Assembly: GCA_010672785.1 (NCBI GenBank)
Contig: JAAHFX010000011.1
Location: 84,757-148,756, forward strand
Origin: Sphaerospermopsis sp. SIO1G1
GTDB lineage: Bacteria; Cyanobacteriota; Cyanobacteriia; Cyanobacteriales; Nostocaceae
Length of the DNA stretch: 64,000 nt
Direction of reading: 5' to 3'
The position numbers and the translations under genes are program-made. Positions 18,601-27,064 of this stretch are shown piece after piece (the first letter of the stretch is position 1; each line of letters starts with the position of its first letter). The notes beneath the pieces are model-generated. The model saw nothing but the letters and a program-made list of their open reading frames with translations, made no database searches and was not told the origin of the DNA.

Positions 18601-20451
18601 GCGGAGAAACTGATAAAATTTTTGTCTTTTGGTTTGTTCTGGATAGACAAAGAAAAATTCTTCAAATTGATCAAATATCAACACCGTTAATAAATTATCA
18701 TTGCTATTTTCTGCCAACTTTTGCAGAATGTCACTGACATCAGAGTTGTTTAGTTGTAAATATTTGCCTAATTCTTCCCACCAATTAGTATAGGTTCTTA
18801 ACAATATAGGTAAAACTCGTTTAGCTTTGATGGTTTCTTGTTCCAATGTGGGAATTAAACCAGCTTGTAAAATGGAACTTTTACCGACTCCAGACTCACC
18901 ATGAATGACAATTAATTTATATCTGTCTTCAGCAATTTTACTCCGTAATTTTTTGACATCTGACTCTCTTCCCGAAGCGACTATTTCCTGGGCAATTTTA
19001 CCAATATTTTCTGGGTGAGAATTTACAGATTTAATAATTTTCCGTTGTGGGTTTAAATAGGATGCACCAATAAAACCCCGAAAATTATATTGTTGTTCTA
19101 TTTGCAGTCTAGCTTGTTTAATTCTGAAAGCTGTCAAATATTCTTCTTGTTGAAAATAGAGTAAATTTAATTGATTTAAAATATCAATATATAATTGAGG
19201 ATTGTATTCTATCTTGGTGTTGTTTTTAGCAAGTTCTAATATTTCAATCCTGCGTGAAATATCTGGTTCTGATTTTGCTAAGAGAAATTGATAATAAACT
19301 TCTTCGTTTTCAGGAATGTCAATTATATTATCTTTTTTTATAGTTTCTAAGGTTTGTAATGCTTTTTCTGCAAATTTTTGAGCTTCTGAAAAATCAGATT
19401 TATGTAAAGCTAATTCTGCTAAAAAACCATAATCTTTAGCCAAAAACAATCGATATTTTGCTTGAGTTTGATGTATTTTCAGCGATTCATTCACTAATTT
19501 TTCTAAGTCATCCCATGCTGGTAATTTCAGATAGATTTCACAGAGTAGGGTGATATATTCAGATAATGAATCTTGATTTTCTGTTTGTTGAAAAATCTCC
19601 AAACTTTGCTGAAAATAATTCCTTGCTTGTAACCATGAATCTTGATTATCAATAATCTGTAAAAATGCTTGACGATAGTATGTTAAACCAATATTAACTA
19701 ATAACTTACCTTGTCTATCTAAATTTTTACTTTCTTGCCAAAAATGCAAACTTTGTTGATAATGTTGTAAAGCTGAATCTAAACTATCATCTAAATAATC
19801 TCGATAACCAAAAACATATTCTAATCCTGCATTAATAGCAGGTTTTAATACTTCTCCTTGTTGTTGTAAATCTTGTTTGGCAATTTCTAACTCTTTGAAA
19901 ATAGAAGTATGGATAATATCAGTAATATCACCATCAAATATTTTATCTGTTTCCCGTTGAATAAAATCCAATAATTGATAACTAGGAGGAGTAAATTCAA
20001 TAGTAGTTGCCCAATTTTTTAAATCTGGTGCTAACCTAATCATTTTAATCAAAACTTGGTCATTTATCCAGCAAAAGATCGGGAAATGAAAATTGTTTCT
20101 AAACTCCTCTCTAACTAGATTAGCAGAAATCAGAACTTGATCAATATTTTTAACTGAATTTAAACCAAACACAATTAATGCTGCTGGTTGTTCATCTTCC
20201 AATTGTTCAGCTATATTTGAATATAAAGTGTTGATATTTGCAGGTAAATTAATTCGGCTAATTTCTCCCTTAATTTTTGTAGTTGCTATTTCCTGTAATT
20301 GAGAAAATATTTGTTGTTGCAAAAAGGTATAATTACAACGTAATAAAATCAAAGAAAACTCACCTTGAAAAAGGGTAATAACTCTCCTTAAAGTATGGAA
20401 ATTACCCTGATTTTGATCTATTGAATTATTTGGATAATCAGAATTATTCAT
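15679..20451 (-). CDS. STAND NTPase with TPR and 14 near-identical WD40 repeats
   Basis: A 1590-aa signal-transduction ATPase. Domain order: an N-terminal P-loop-less domain (about 1-190), TPR-like helices (about 205-400), an nSTAND-type NTPase with Walker A GESGVGKSS (near 517) and Walker B LIFDQFEEFF (near 590), a single transmembrane helix (about 885-905), then 14 WD40 repeats of 41 aa (about 985-1555), enough for two seven-bladed propellers. The repeats are almost identical even as DNA (123-bp units), differing mainly at a few codons next to GH and before DN. STAND proteins oligomerise upon ligand binding; the propellers are the likely sensor. It overlaps the upstream ATPase by 4 bp, so they are translationally coupled. 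Confidence 0.92.
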   Translation of the reverse strand: MNNSDYPNNSIDQNQGNFHTLRRVITLFQGEFSLILLRCNYTFLQQQIFSQLQEIATTKIKGEISRINLPANINTLYSNIAEQLEDEQPAALIVFGLNSVKNIDQVLISANLVREEFRNNFHFPIFCWINDQVLIKMIRLAPDLKNWATTIEFTPPSYQLLDFIQRETDKIFDGDITDIIHTSIFKELEIAKQDLQQQGEVLKPAINAGLEYVFGYRDYLDDSLDSALQHYQQSLHFWQESKNLDRQGKLLVNIGLTYYRQAFLQIIDNQDSWLQARNYFQQSLEIFQQTENQDSLSEYITLLCEIYLKLPAWDDLEKLVNESLKIHQTQAKYRLFLAKDYGFLAELALHKSDFSEAQKFAEKALQTLETIKKDNIIDIPENEEVYYQFLLAKSEPDISRRIEILELAKNNTKIEYNPQLYIDILNQLNLLYFQQEEYLTAFRIKQARLQIEQQYNFRGFIGASYLNPQRKIIKSVNSHPENIGKIAQEIVASGRESDVKKLRSKIAEDRYKLIVIHGESGVGKSSILQAGLIPTLEQETIKAKRVLPILLRTYTNWWEELGKYLQLNNSDVSDILQKLAENSNDNLLTVLIFDQFEEFFFVYPEQTKRQKFYQFLRKCLQIANLKVVISLREDYLHYLLELERKFADEVNTDIIKNTDILSKNIRYSLGNFSPAGAKQVFTSLTQRNKYRLEPDLIDTLVVELAGNIGEIRPIELQLVGTQLENQKITTLAKYQDEIGSKEKLVEGFLENVIQDFGTEENKELANLVLYLLTDENKTRPLKTATELVADLTILDRKTENLADVLKILVASGLVVFIPESPENIYQLVHDYLVEFIRQKYKDDLLANYAKTKAELEKEQEANRILVNAKTQADAEIAKGQNRLKWSSGLAVGLLIVAGIASIYSMNQFKKAAIAQQVTKLEQDGVDVLIKFPVEPIPSLMNAVQSGKTLKTIVANNPLDKYPTISPIYSLNHILNDINKNSPRNILKGHQSYVYSVSFSPDGKTIATASLDKTARLWNLNGQLLQEFKGHQSSVISVSFSPDGKTIATASDDNTARLWNLNGQLLQEFKGHQSYVFSVSFSPDGKTIATASRDNTARLWNLNGQLLQEFKGHQSYVFSVSFSPDGKTIATASDDNTARLWNLNGQLLQEFKGHQSYVYSVSFSPDGKTIATASRDNTARLWNLNGQLLQEFKGHGSSVWGVSFSPDGKTIATASSDNTARLWNLNGQLLQEFKGHQSYVFSVSFSPDGKTIATASRDNTARLWNLNGQLRQEFKGHQNSVTSVSFSPDGKTIATASWDNTARLWNLNGQLLQEFKGHQSYVFSVSFSPDGKTIATASRDNTARLWNLNGQLRQEFKGHQNSVTSVSFSPDGKTIATASSDNTARLWNLNGQLLQEFKGHQLPVISVSFSPDGKTIATASWDNTARLWNLNGQLLQEFKGHQSYVYSVSFSPDGKTIATASRDNTARLWNLNGQLLQEFKGHGSSVWGVSFSPDGKTIATASSDNTARLWNLNGQLLQEFKGHQLPVISVSFSPDGKTIATASWDNTARLWPVRDLDRAIKDGCVWLQDYLQNPNVGLSNEERRLCDDINW
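15800..17490. repeat. Tandem array of 123-bp WD40-coding units
   Basis: The 3-prime third of the STAND gene is a coding tandem repeat: each 123-bp unit holds the same blocks (on the plus strand TTTAAATTCTTGCAGGAGTT and GCAATGGTTTTTCCGTC). Variation is nearly restricted to the codons after GH and before DN. Some adjacent pairs recur as blocks (KGHQSYVF then KGHQNSVT twice; QSYVY, GSSVW and QLPV combinations), evidence of recent duplication or gene conversion. Confidence 0.9.
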
Positions 20452-21758
20452 AATCTAAATTCTGGACATTCTTGTAACATCGGTTTAACTTCAAACCAAG
20501 AACCATCTTCATCCATATATTCAAAAACAAACATATCCTTAATCAACATAGTATATTGTTCATCACCTGCAATTCCTTGAATTGATACTTGCTGTAATAG
20601 TTTCCATTCCTGCGGATCAATTGCTTTACTTAAAAGATTACGGTTTGCTGTGATCACTTGTTCTAAACAATCATGAGAAATAGGAGGATCTTGTTTTTCT
20701 AAACATCCATGTAATAATAAGAATATATCTCGCAAATGACCGCCACTAACTTTACAAAGTCTTTCTAAAGTGTCAACATTCTCAAATACTTTGGTAATGA
20801 GATTTTGGCTTTGTGTCCAACTTACACCAGGAAAAGCTCTGGACATCACCATTTGTTTTAAAAGTTCAATTCCCTGGGTATAATCAGATTGATCTCTTCG
20901 TTTGACAGCAACCATTGGTAGCACCTTGGGAGGCTTACCAAAACGATTTTGTAATCTGCCTAAAGCATTAGAATATGTCAAGATTAAAGGAATTGTATAA
21001 ACTACGTGACAATTGAGATTATTTAATTGATCTCCTCGTTCCACAAAAAGATATTCTGGTTGATATTGACCATTTGATTTAGGGACATTATCTATTCTAT
21101 CTAAGTTATCAATAATGACGACTAAGCCCTTTTTCCCTTTATGATTCAGTTTTTGTTGAGCAGGTTGGAGTAGTTCATCGTTAATGGATTGTAAAATGCT
21201 GCTGGTACGAGGTTCTAAATATTGTCGTAACTGACTGCGAAAGTCAGAACTATTCTTAGTTTTAACTGTCAATTCAGCCAGAATTACAGAAAATTTAGCT
21301 TCTAAATCTATGGGTGTTTGCAAAAATTCATTAGCCTTTCTGACAAAATCTCGGATCATTCCCGGATTAACATCAATGTGAATCTCCTCTAAACTTTTGC
21401 TAACTGCACTGGCGATCGCAAGTAAAATATCTGTAACATCAATATTGGACAAATCCAGACTTTCATTAGACTCAAAATAAACTACATGAAAATCTTGTTG
21501 TTCTAGCTCTGCTTTCAATCGTAGTAATTCCGTAGATTTACCACAACCTATATGTCCTGTGAATAACTGACAAGTCTTTTCTTCTGGATGCAGGATGGTA
21601 ATAGTTCTTTTTAATTCTTGAATAATTGTTTCACCCCGCACGGATGAAAAATCAATGTAATATTGTTTATCATCAGGATTGCTAATCCTTAGTGTTTTAG
21701 AAGGTTTACAGGCCCTGAAAAATTTTGGTAAATCTAATTTTGGTAAATCTGTCATCAT
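20448..21758 (-). CDS. P-loop ATPase (KAP/ORC-like), STAND partner
   Basis: A 436-aa AAA-type ATPase. Walker A is GHIGCGKST (68-76), Walker B VVIIDNLD (213-220), followed by a sensor-like segment (CHVVYTIPLILTYS) and a C-terminal helical region with a SGGHLRDIF motif typical of ORC/KAP-like ATPases. No transmembrane helices are evident. Its stop overlaps the start of the WD40 STAND gene (ATGA-type overlap), so the two are translationally coupled and probably act together. Its specific role is unknown; a signal-relay or effector ATPase is an inference. Confidence 0.82.
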   Translation of the reverse strand: MMTDLPKLDLPKFFRACKPSKTLRISNPDDKQYYIDFSSVRGETIIQELKRTITILHPEEKTCQLFTGHIGCGKSTELLRLKAELEQQDFHVVYFESNESLDLSNIDVTDILLAIASAVSKSLEEIHIDVNPGMIRDFVRKANEFLQTPIDLEAKFSVILAELTVKTKNSSDFRSQLRQYLEPRTSSILQSINDELLQPAQQKLNHKGKKGLVVIIDNLDRIDNVPKSNGQYQPEYLFVERGDQLNNLNCHVVYTIPLILTYSNALGRLQNRFGKPPKVLPMVAVKRRDQSDYTQGIELLKQMVMSRAFPGVSWTQSQNLITKVFENVDTLERLCKVSGGHLRDIFLLLHGCLEKQDPPISHDCLEQVITANRNLLSKAIDPQEWKLLQQVSIQGIAGDEQYTMLIKDMFVFEYMDEDGSWFEVKPMLQECPEFRL

Positions 21759-21825
21759 GCTTGTATCTCAGTAAAATGACTATTTTCAGTCTTGTTTGAT
21801 ATTTTACGTTATTTTGATATTAGTT

Positions 21826-21916
21826 AGGGCTTACACATTTTAACAAAACGTTAGGGTTTGAGATTGCTTCCTTACGTCGCAATGACAGTATTTGAAGTAG
21901 ATTTTACGTAAATCTT
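21826..21916. repeat. TIR-E element (AGGRCTTACGCA ends)
   Basis: 91 bp with ends AGGGCTTACACATTTT and an imperfect inverted counterpart. The interior (GTTTGAGATTGCTTCCTTACG) matches, in inverse orientation, the copy at 33428-33519. It lies upstream of the ATPase/STAND operon and may separate it from the DUF4058 gene. It is non-coding. Confidence 0.6.
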
Positions 21917-22008
21917 AATTAATTAATCTCCACTAACATACAATCAAAAATACACTATTTAGTTTTGCTATACTATATCAAAGATATTTTCACCATAGTT
22001 AATTGATT

Positions 22009-22824
22009 ATGCCTTCACCATTTCCAGGGATGAACCCCTATTTAGAAAATCCTGATCTTTGGCCAGAATTTCATAGTCGTCTGATGATTGCACTTGCGGA
22101 TACAATTTTTCCTCATATCAAACCGAAATACAGAGTAGCCGTAGAAAAAAGAGTTTATAATAATGATGATGGAAATTCTGTCTTAATTGGTATTCCTGAT
22201 GTCACTATCGCCACTTCCTTAAAACCCACAAATCAGGAACCAACAAATGTCGCTGTAATTTCTCCACCTGTGAAACCCATTACTGTAGATGTTCCTATCC
22301 CAGAAGAAATTAGAGAAACTTATTTAGAAGTCAGAGAAGTTTCCACAGGGGAAGTTATCACAGTAATTGAACTACTTTCACCTAAAAACAAACGTCAAGG
22401 AGAAGGTAGAAACGCATATCAAAATAAACGATTACAAATATTAGGAAGTGCTACCCATCTAGTAGAAATAGATTTATTACGTGGTGGTGAAGCAATGCCA
22501 ATTTTAAATAATCAAATAAAATCACATTATCGCATTTTAGTTAGTCGTAGTCAAACAAGACCTAAAGCAGAATTATATGCGTTCAATTTATCAACACCAA
22601 TTCCTAGTTTTTTATTACCTTTAAAAAAAGAAGATGCAGAACCATTAATTGATTTACAAACTGTGATTCAAGATTTATTTGATCGTGCTGGTTTAGATTT
22701 AGCAATAGATTATAATTCTCCTATTGTTCCTCCATTGCAAGAAACTGATTTGGTATGGATAAATGATTTATGGAAAGAATACAGGAGTCAGGAGTCAGAA
22801 GTCAGAAGTCAGAAGTCAGAATAA
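22009..22824 (+). CDS. DUF4058 family protein
   Basis: About 271 aa; the start is taken at ATG 22009, because MPSPFPGMNPYLENP is the canonical N terminus of DUF4058 proteins. The family is common in cyanobacteria and planctomycetes and resembles PD-(D/E)XK-like folds, with the conserved EVREVSTGEVITVIELLSPKNK motif at about 104-125; biochemical function is unknown. The last ~14 residues (SQESEVRSQKSE) are encoded by a heptamer array (GTCAGAA), so a repeat has been fused in frame to the C terminus. Confidence 0.85.
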   Translation: MPSPFPGMNPYLENPDLWPEFHSRLMIALADTIFPHIKPKYRVAVEKRVYNNDDGNSVLIGIPDVTIATSLKPTNQEPTNVAVISPPVKPITVDVPIPEEIRETYLEVREVSTGEVITVIELLSPKNKRQGEGRNAYQNKRLQILGSATHLVEIDLLRGGEAMPILNNQIKSHYRILVSRSQTRPKAELYAFNLSTPIPSFLLPLKKEDAEPLIDLQTVIQDLFDRAGLDLAIDYNSPIVPPLQETDLVWINDLWKEYRSQESEVRSQKSE

Positions 22825-22876
22825 ATTTTTCTACTCTTAGCTGTCACCTGTCACCTGTCACCTGTCACCTGTTCCC
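22785..22876. repeat. Heptamer arrays (AGTCAGA)n and (TCACCTG)n
   Basis: Two runs, one inside the 3-prime end of the DUF4058 gene (about 22785-22821) and one in the 58-bp intergenic space (about 22844-22873), between convergent genes. Confidence 0.85.
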
Positions 22877-22882
22877 TGTTTC

Positions 22883-24031
22883 TTAACTTAAATAATCTTT
22901 CAACCCATAAATTACCTTATCCTGCTGTTCTTGAGTCAATTCTGGGAACATGGGTAAAGATATGACTTGATGACAAGTTTGTTCTGCTACAGGCAATTGA
23001 CCTGATTGATATCCTAAACTTTGATAAACTGGTTGCAAGTGTAGAGGTAAGGGATAATAAAGCATAGTGTTAACTCCTTGATCTTGTAATTGAGTTCTCA
23101 GCCAATCTCTATATTTAGAAGTTGCACCATTTCTTTCTTCGCTGGAAACACAAATAGTATATTGATTCCACACCGCTTCTCCCCCCAGTAATTCTTGGGG
23201 AGGAATAATACCAGGAATTTGACTCAGGTATTGATAATAATAGGTAGCTATATTTTGTCTATTTTTGTTCCAGTCATCCAAATAACGAAGCTTAATTTGC
23301 AAGATAACAGCTTGAATGGCATCTAAACGACTGTTAACTCCAACTTCTTCATGAATGTATCTAGCTTTGCTGCCATGTTCCTTTAATATCCTAATTTTAT
23401 TAGCGATCGCACTATCGTTCGTAGTAATTGCACCGCCATCACCACAACCACCCAGGTTTTTTGTGGGGTAAAAACTAAAACATCCAATATGTCCGATACT
23501 ACCAACTTTCTGTTCATTCCAACTTGCACCAGTAGCTTGAGCGCAATCTTCAATTACTGCTAAACTATGGGTTTGAGCGATCGCCATTAAAGCTGTCATA
23601 TCCACAGGTAAACCAAATAAATGCACCGGCATAATAGCCTTGGTTTTCGGTGTTATTGCCGCCGCAACTTTGCTAACATCTAAGTTAAAAGTAGTAGCAT
23701 CAATATCTACAAAAACAGGTGTTGCACCCACCGCACTAATTACTTCTGTAGTCGCAAAAAATGAAAAAGGTGTAGTTATAACTTCATCCCCTACACCAAT
23801 GTCTAAAGCCCGCAAAGCTAAGTAAAGAGCATCAGTACCAGAGTTACAAGCTACACATTCACTGACATTATGATAATTAGCAAATTGTCGTTCAAAGTCC
23901 TGTACTGCGGGGCCACCAATATAGCGCCCCGAGCGGAGAACTTCCATAACAGCATCGTTCACTTCAGCTTCAATAGAGGCATATTGCTGTTTTATATCAA
24001 ATGCAGGAACAGAATTTACACTTTGGATCAT
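22883..24031 (-). CDS. DegT/DnrJ/EryC1/StrS sugar aminotransferase
   Basis: A 382-aa PLP-dependent aminotransferase acting on nucleotide-linked keto sugars. The PLP lysine is Lys191 in SFYPTKNLGG; the EDCAQATGA motif (161-169) and CNSGTDALYLAL (62-73) are the other family signatures. It would supply an amino sugar for surface polysaccharide or glycolipid. No other sugar-modifying gene is adjacent, so the pathway cannot be named. Confidence 0.92.
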   Translation of the reverse strand: MIQSVNSVPAFDIKQQYASIEAEVNDAVMEVLRSGRYIGGPAVQDFERQFANYHNVSECVACNSGTDALYLALRALDIGVGDEVITTPFSFFATTEVISAVGATPVFVDIDATTFNLDVSKVAAAITPKTKAIMPVHLFGLPVDMTALMAIAQTHSLAVIEDCAQATGASWNEQKVGSIGHIGCFSFYPTKNLGGCGDGGAITTNDSAIANKIRILKEHGSKARYIHEEVGVNSRLDAIQAVILQIKLRYLDDWNKNRQNIATYYYQYLSQIPGIIPPQELLGGEAVWNQYTICVSSEERNGATSKYRDWLRTQLQDQGVNTMLYYPLPLHLQPVYQSLGYQSGQLPVAEQTCHQVISLPMFPELTQEQQDKVIYGLKDYLS

Positions 24032-24159
24032 AGTTCTTATTTTATGGAGATATGGAAAAGATACCCTTGTCAGGGTAACGTTTGCTAATGGGAGTTTGAA
24101 TTTTCTGATATTCCTGTGTAGGCTTTGTTCAGTAAATAATTCCCGGACATAAAGAAATC

Positions 24160-24936
24160 ATGATAGATGTAATTCAACTGGATATTGTGGATTTAGTTTT
24201 AGCTATGGCTTTGATAGCGATCGCTATGGGTTTATCTGCCTGGGAAAAGTTAGGACTAGAATTAAACTTAGCAATTGCTACTTTGAGAACCATTCTCCAG
24301 TTAATAGTTTTAGGATATGTCTTAGAGTTCATTTTTGCTGTCGGTAATATTTGGGTAGTTGTGGGAATTTTAACAATCATGCTCACAATTACGGCGATTG
24401 TCGCACGAAATCGTATTACTCAAAAAATTCCTCAACTACTGCCCATAGTTTGGGTAGCAATTTTTTTCAGTACATCTTTAGTCCTGTTTTATACTATTTT
24501 TTTAATTATTCAACCTGAACGATGGTATGAACCACGTTATCTCATTCCCCTAGGTGGAACATTAATTGCTAATGCTATGAATGCAGCTACAGTAGCAGGA
24601 GAAAGGCTAGTTAGTGCGATTGATCAATTTTCCACAGAAATAGAAACTCATCTTTGTTTAGGTGCAACACCTCAACAAGCCATCCATCAATACCGTAGAG
24701 AAGCAATTAAAGCAGCCTTCATGCCTACTTTAAATCAAATGATGCTAATAGGTATGGTGAGTATACCCTTCTTTACCAGTGGGCAACTATTAGCAGGTAT
24801 ATCACCTTTAGAAGCTGTTTCCTATGAAATTTTAATTATTTTTATGGTAGCTATAGTTAACCTTGTGACTACAATTTTCCTGACCAAAGGTTTATATCAG
24901 CAATTCTTTAATCATGCCATGCAATTGATCAGATAA
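24160..24936 (+). CDS. FetB-like (UPF0014) ABC permease
   Basis: A 258-aa protein with about seven transmembrane helices and the family motif LGATPQQAIHQYRREAIKAAFMPTLNQMM. UPF0014 includes E. coli FetB (YbbM), the permease of an iron/putative metal exporter with the ATPase FetA. No ATPase gene is adjacent here. It is followed by heptamer repeats. Confidence 0.82.
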   Translation: MIDVIQLDIVDLVLAMALIAIAMGLSAWEKLGLELNLAIATLRTILQLIVLGYVLEFIFAVGNIWVVVGILTIMLTITAIVARNRITQKIPQLLPIVWVAIFFSTSLVLFYTIFLIIQPERWYEPRYLIPLGGTLIANAMNAATVAGERLVSAIDQFSTEIETHLCLGATPQQAIHQYRREAIKAAFMPTLNQMMLIGMVSIPFFTSGQLLAGISPLEAVSYEILIIFMVAIVNLVTTIFLTKGLYQQFFNHAMQLIR

Positions 24937-24972
24937 GTAGTCAAGCAAAATAGATTTTATGTTTAGGAGAGG

Positions 24973-25020
24973 GAACAGTGAACAGTTAACAGTGAACAGT
25001 GACCACTGATAACTGATAAT
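24973..25020. repeat. Heptamer array (GTGAACA)n
   Basis: Degenerate units AACAGTG, AACAGTT, ACCACTG and ATAACTG immediately upstream of the small membrane protein frame. A related array lies at about 25222-25290. Confidence 0.8.
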
Positions 25021-25031
25021 AGCTAGGTTTT

Positions 25032-25208
25032 GTGTGGGCAATATGGTTATTATTTATCGGCATATTGTGCTTACAATTTATACCTTATACCCTGTGGCGA
25101 TCGCAATTTGTCGCTCAACCAGAAGATATTCAAACTTTAAATGGACTATTGGCCACCGAAGCATTACTATTAGCTATTTTTGCTATTCTAATCTGGTGGA
25201 AAAAATAA
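25032..25208 (+). CDS. Small membrane protein, possibly 5-prime truncated
   Basis: A 58-codon frame from GTG 25032 to TAA 25208: two strongly hydrophobic helices (WAIWLLFIGILCLQFIPYTL and LLATEALLLAIFAILIWWKK) joined by a polar loop RSQFVAQPEDIQTLNG. The composition is far more protein-like than the alternative frame that also covers this region. The frame is preceded by an in-frame TAG at 25020 and by a heptamer array, so the original N terminus may have been lost. I do not recognise a family. Confidence 0.45.
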   Translation: MWAIWLLFIGILCLQFIPYTLWRSQFVAQPEDIQTLNGLLATEALLLAIFAILIWWKK

Positions 25209-25221
25209 GTAAGTAGGGTTA

Positions 25222-25290
25222 ACAGTGAACAGTAAACAGTAGACAGTGAATAGCGACAACTGAAAACTGAAAACTGAAAACTGAAAACTG
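25222..25290. repeat. Heptamer array (AACAGTG)n / (GAAAACT)n
   Basis: Runs of AACAGTG-type units, then four GAAAACT units, located between two convergent small genes. Confidence 0.85.
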
Positions 25291-25294
25291 ACCT

Positions 25295-25492
25295 CTAAAA
25301 TTTGTCCCACTGGGTTTCATTCGCTGAAATAGTCGTTTGTTCTGATCTTTCCCAAGCTTGGAAAACAGTATGAAAACCACTAACTAACATACAACAACCA
25401 AAACTTATAAAGGAAATGTATATGATAATTTGTGCTTTACTGTGGAATTGCTGACGACGTTGCAACAAGTGATCATCATCTGGATATGTCAT
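25295..25492 (-). CDS. Small single-TM hypothetical protein
   Basis: 65 aa with an N-terminal polar segment (MTYPDDDHLLQRRQQFHSK) and one transmembrane helix (about 20-45, AQIIIYISFISFGCCMLVSGF), then a short tail. The pattern is consistent with a real small membrane protein, but I recognise no family. Confidence 0.45.
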   Translation of the reverse strand: MTYPDDDHLLQRRQQFHSKAQIIIYISFISFGCCMLVSGFHTVFQAWERSEQTTISANETQWDKF

Positions 25493-25899
25493 ACATAAAT
25501 ATTTGTTGTACTAAAAAGGATAACCAGGAATTTCCTCATCCTATTAATTAGGATACCCATAAAAGCGAACAAATTATCAATAATCAGCCATAACTTAAGT
25601 ATTAGTTTTCTTCTATACTTTAAGTTATGTCAACACTTAAATAATCTGTTCAATCCTGAACGGGTCATAAGAGAGCTAAAGTCAAAACAGGGTGTAAGGT
25701 GTAGAGTGTAGTGGACTGACAAGAAATAAATGAACCCAATTGCTGCCACCACAATGACAATTTTTTCTCCCTGCACCCTGCACCCTGACTTTTACCTTCC
25801 TTGTCACCCAGTAAGTGTCCAATATTTCCTATGGTAGGGATTACCGAATAAATATGGTTGAACTGTTAACTAAAATTTGAAAAATGTGATATATTTTTA
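25493..25899. other. Intergenic region
   Basis: About 400 bp without a credible gene. It includes a fragment CCCTGCACCCTGCACCCTG (about 25774-25792), a short heptamer run similar to the interior of the TIR-B family. Confidence 0.4.
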
Positions 25900-26025
25900 A
25901 TGTTGAAACTAGTTTTGCCAACTAATTTAAGAAATATACGCACCAGTAATAACCAAAAAGAATTGGAAAACAGTTTTAATCAAGCATTTACACAGATAAA
26001 ATCAAAACTAGATAGATATTTATGA
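25900..26025 (+). CDS. Possible 41-aa ORF coupled to DUF4327 gene
   Basis: ATG 25900 to TGA 26025 encodes a basic, helical 41-residue peptide (MLKLVLPTNLRNIRTSN ... KSKLDRYL). Its stop overlaps the ATG of the DUF4327 gene (ATGA at 26022), the arrangement of translationally coupled genes. This could be a genuine small leader peptide or chance; there is no homology I can recall. Confidence 0.3.
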   Translation: MLKLVLPTNLRNIRTSNNQKELENSFNQAFTQIKSKLDRYL

Positions 26026-26246
26026 CTCAGCAAGTGATTCACCATATGGTGAAGTTGCAACGTAATGTGCAATCACTCGTAAAATCCGACATAATTAAGA
26101 CTACGGATAGCATTTGGAAAGTTGCCTTACTCTATGGCGATGATTGGCAGTATTGGAAACGAGAACTATTGGATTTTGGATTTAGTATGCAAGATCCCAT
26201 AGGTGATTTATTGGCTGTAGAAACTTGGGACGAAGATGAACATTAA
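26022..26246 (+). CDS. DUF4327 family protein
   Basis: A 74-aa protein whose sequence (MTQQVIHHMVKLQRNVQSLV, ALLYGDDWQYWKRELLDFGF, DLLAVETWDEDE) matches the small cyanobacteria-specific DUF4327 family. The function is unknown. The ATG at 26022 is the conserved start. Confidence 0.85.
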   Translation: MTQQVIHHMVKLQRNVQSLVKSDIIKTTDSIWKVALLYGDDWQYWKRELLDFGFSMQDPIGDLLAVETWDEDEH

Positions 26247-26280
26247 TCATTAATTAGGTCTGGCTAGAACAGTCTTGTTG

Positions 26281-26348
26281 TTCAGTTATCAGTTACCAGT
26301 TATCAGTTATCAGTTACCAGTTATCAGTTACCAGTTATCAGTTATCAG
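26281..26348. repeat. Heptamer array (CAGTTAT/CAGTTAC)n
   Basis: About 9-10 units alternating CAGTTAT and CAGTTAC, the same unit as the array at 13828. Confidence 0.9.
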
Positions 26349-26640
26349 TCACTTATAGTAACGATAAGACTTTCTTAGTAAACCCTAAGTATAAATCTCT
26401 TCGCCCTGAGATTACGGCATTTTGGGGTTCATATCTATTTTGTCAAATTGTGTCTTCGTTTCTCTGATTGTTTTAACAAAACTTATAATTTCGTTATTTT
26501 TTCACTTAGAGGATCTGTGCAAAGTGTAAGATGTAACTATTAACAGCAGAACCAGCAAAGTGAAGCATCTCATAAATTCACAAAAAATGAGATTCTTTGT
26601 TCTGCTTCGCTTCACTCAGAATTACAAAATATACCTTTAA

Positions 26641-26760
26641 TATCATGTCCGCATAATCACTTGCGATATAACTGGTGTGTGTATAAATCTAAAAATTCTG
26701 ATCTCCCTGCACCCTGCACCTTGCGGTCTTAATGATAAGTATTTAACCGGACATGATGTA
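26641..26760. repeat. TIR-B element, copy 1 (TATCATGTCCG ends)
   Basis: 120 bp bounded by TATCATGTCCG and its inverted form CGGACATGAT(G)TA, flanked by TA at each end. The interior carries CACTTGCG, CCCTGCACCCTGCACC and TTAATGATAAGTATTTAACC. Related copies are at 36292-36409 and 37972-38065. Confidence 0.75.
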
Positions 26761-27064
26761 ACTTACTTTTCAGAGATCCTCTCAGATAGGTGAAAGGTTT
26801 CAGATTCTTTTTTGAAAATTTATGATCTCTTTGCATTAAAGACTTTCCACCCAAAGAATATAAGACTTTAGGTAGATCCAGATTCCATTTTTGTGCTTTT
26901 GCTATCTGCTATAATTACTACAATAATCACAGTTAACAGCCAGTATATTTTCTTAAATAATTTGATTATTTGGATACTCGACTTTAAATCATATCAGTTA
27001 ATTTTGACTGACTGAAATGTTAATTATTGATTATATGTTATTCTACTTTTAATTTAGAAAACTA

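Larger units (their letters stand above)
26247..27064. other. 818-bp intergenic stretch
   Basis: No credible gene. It contains a heptamer array of CAGTTAT/CAGTTAC units (about 26281-26348) and a complete TIR-B element (26641-26760). The rest is AT-rich; the promoter of the glycosidase-like gene should be near its end. Confidence 0.6.

Noticed and set aside
25034..25216. 60-codon frame starting at ATGGG before 25040
   Set aside because: The alternative frame 25032-25208 has clear transmembrane composition and a natural end, so this one is a shadow.
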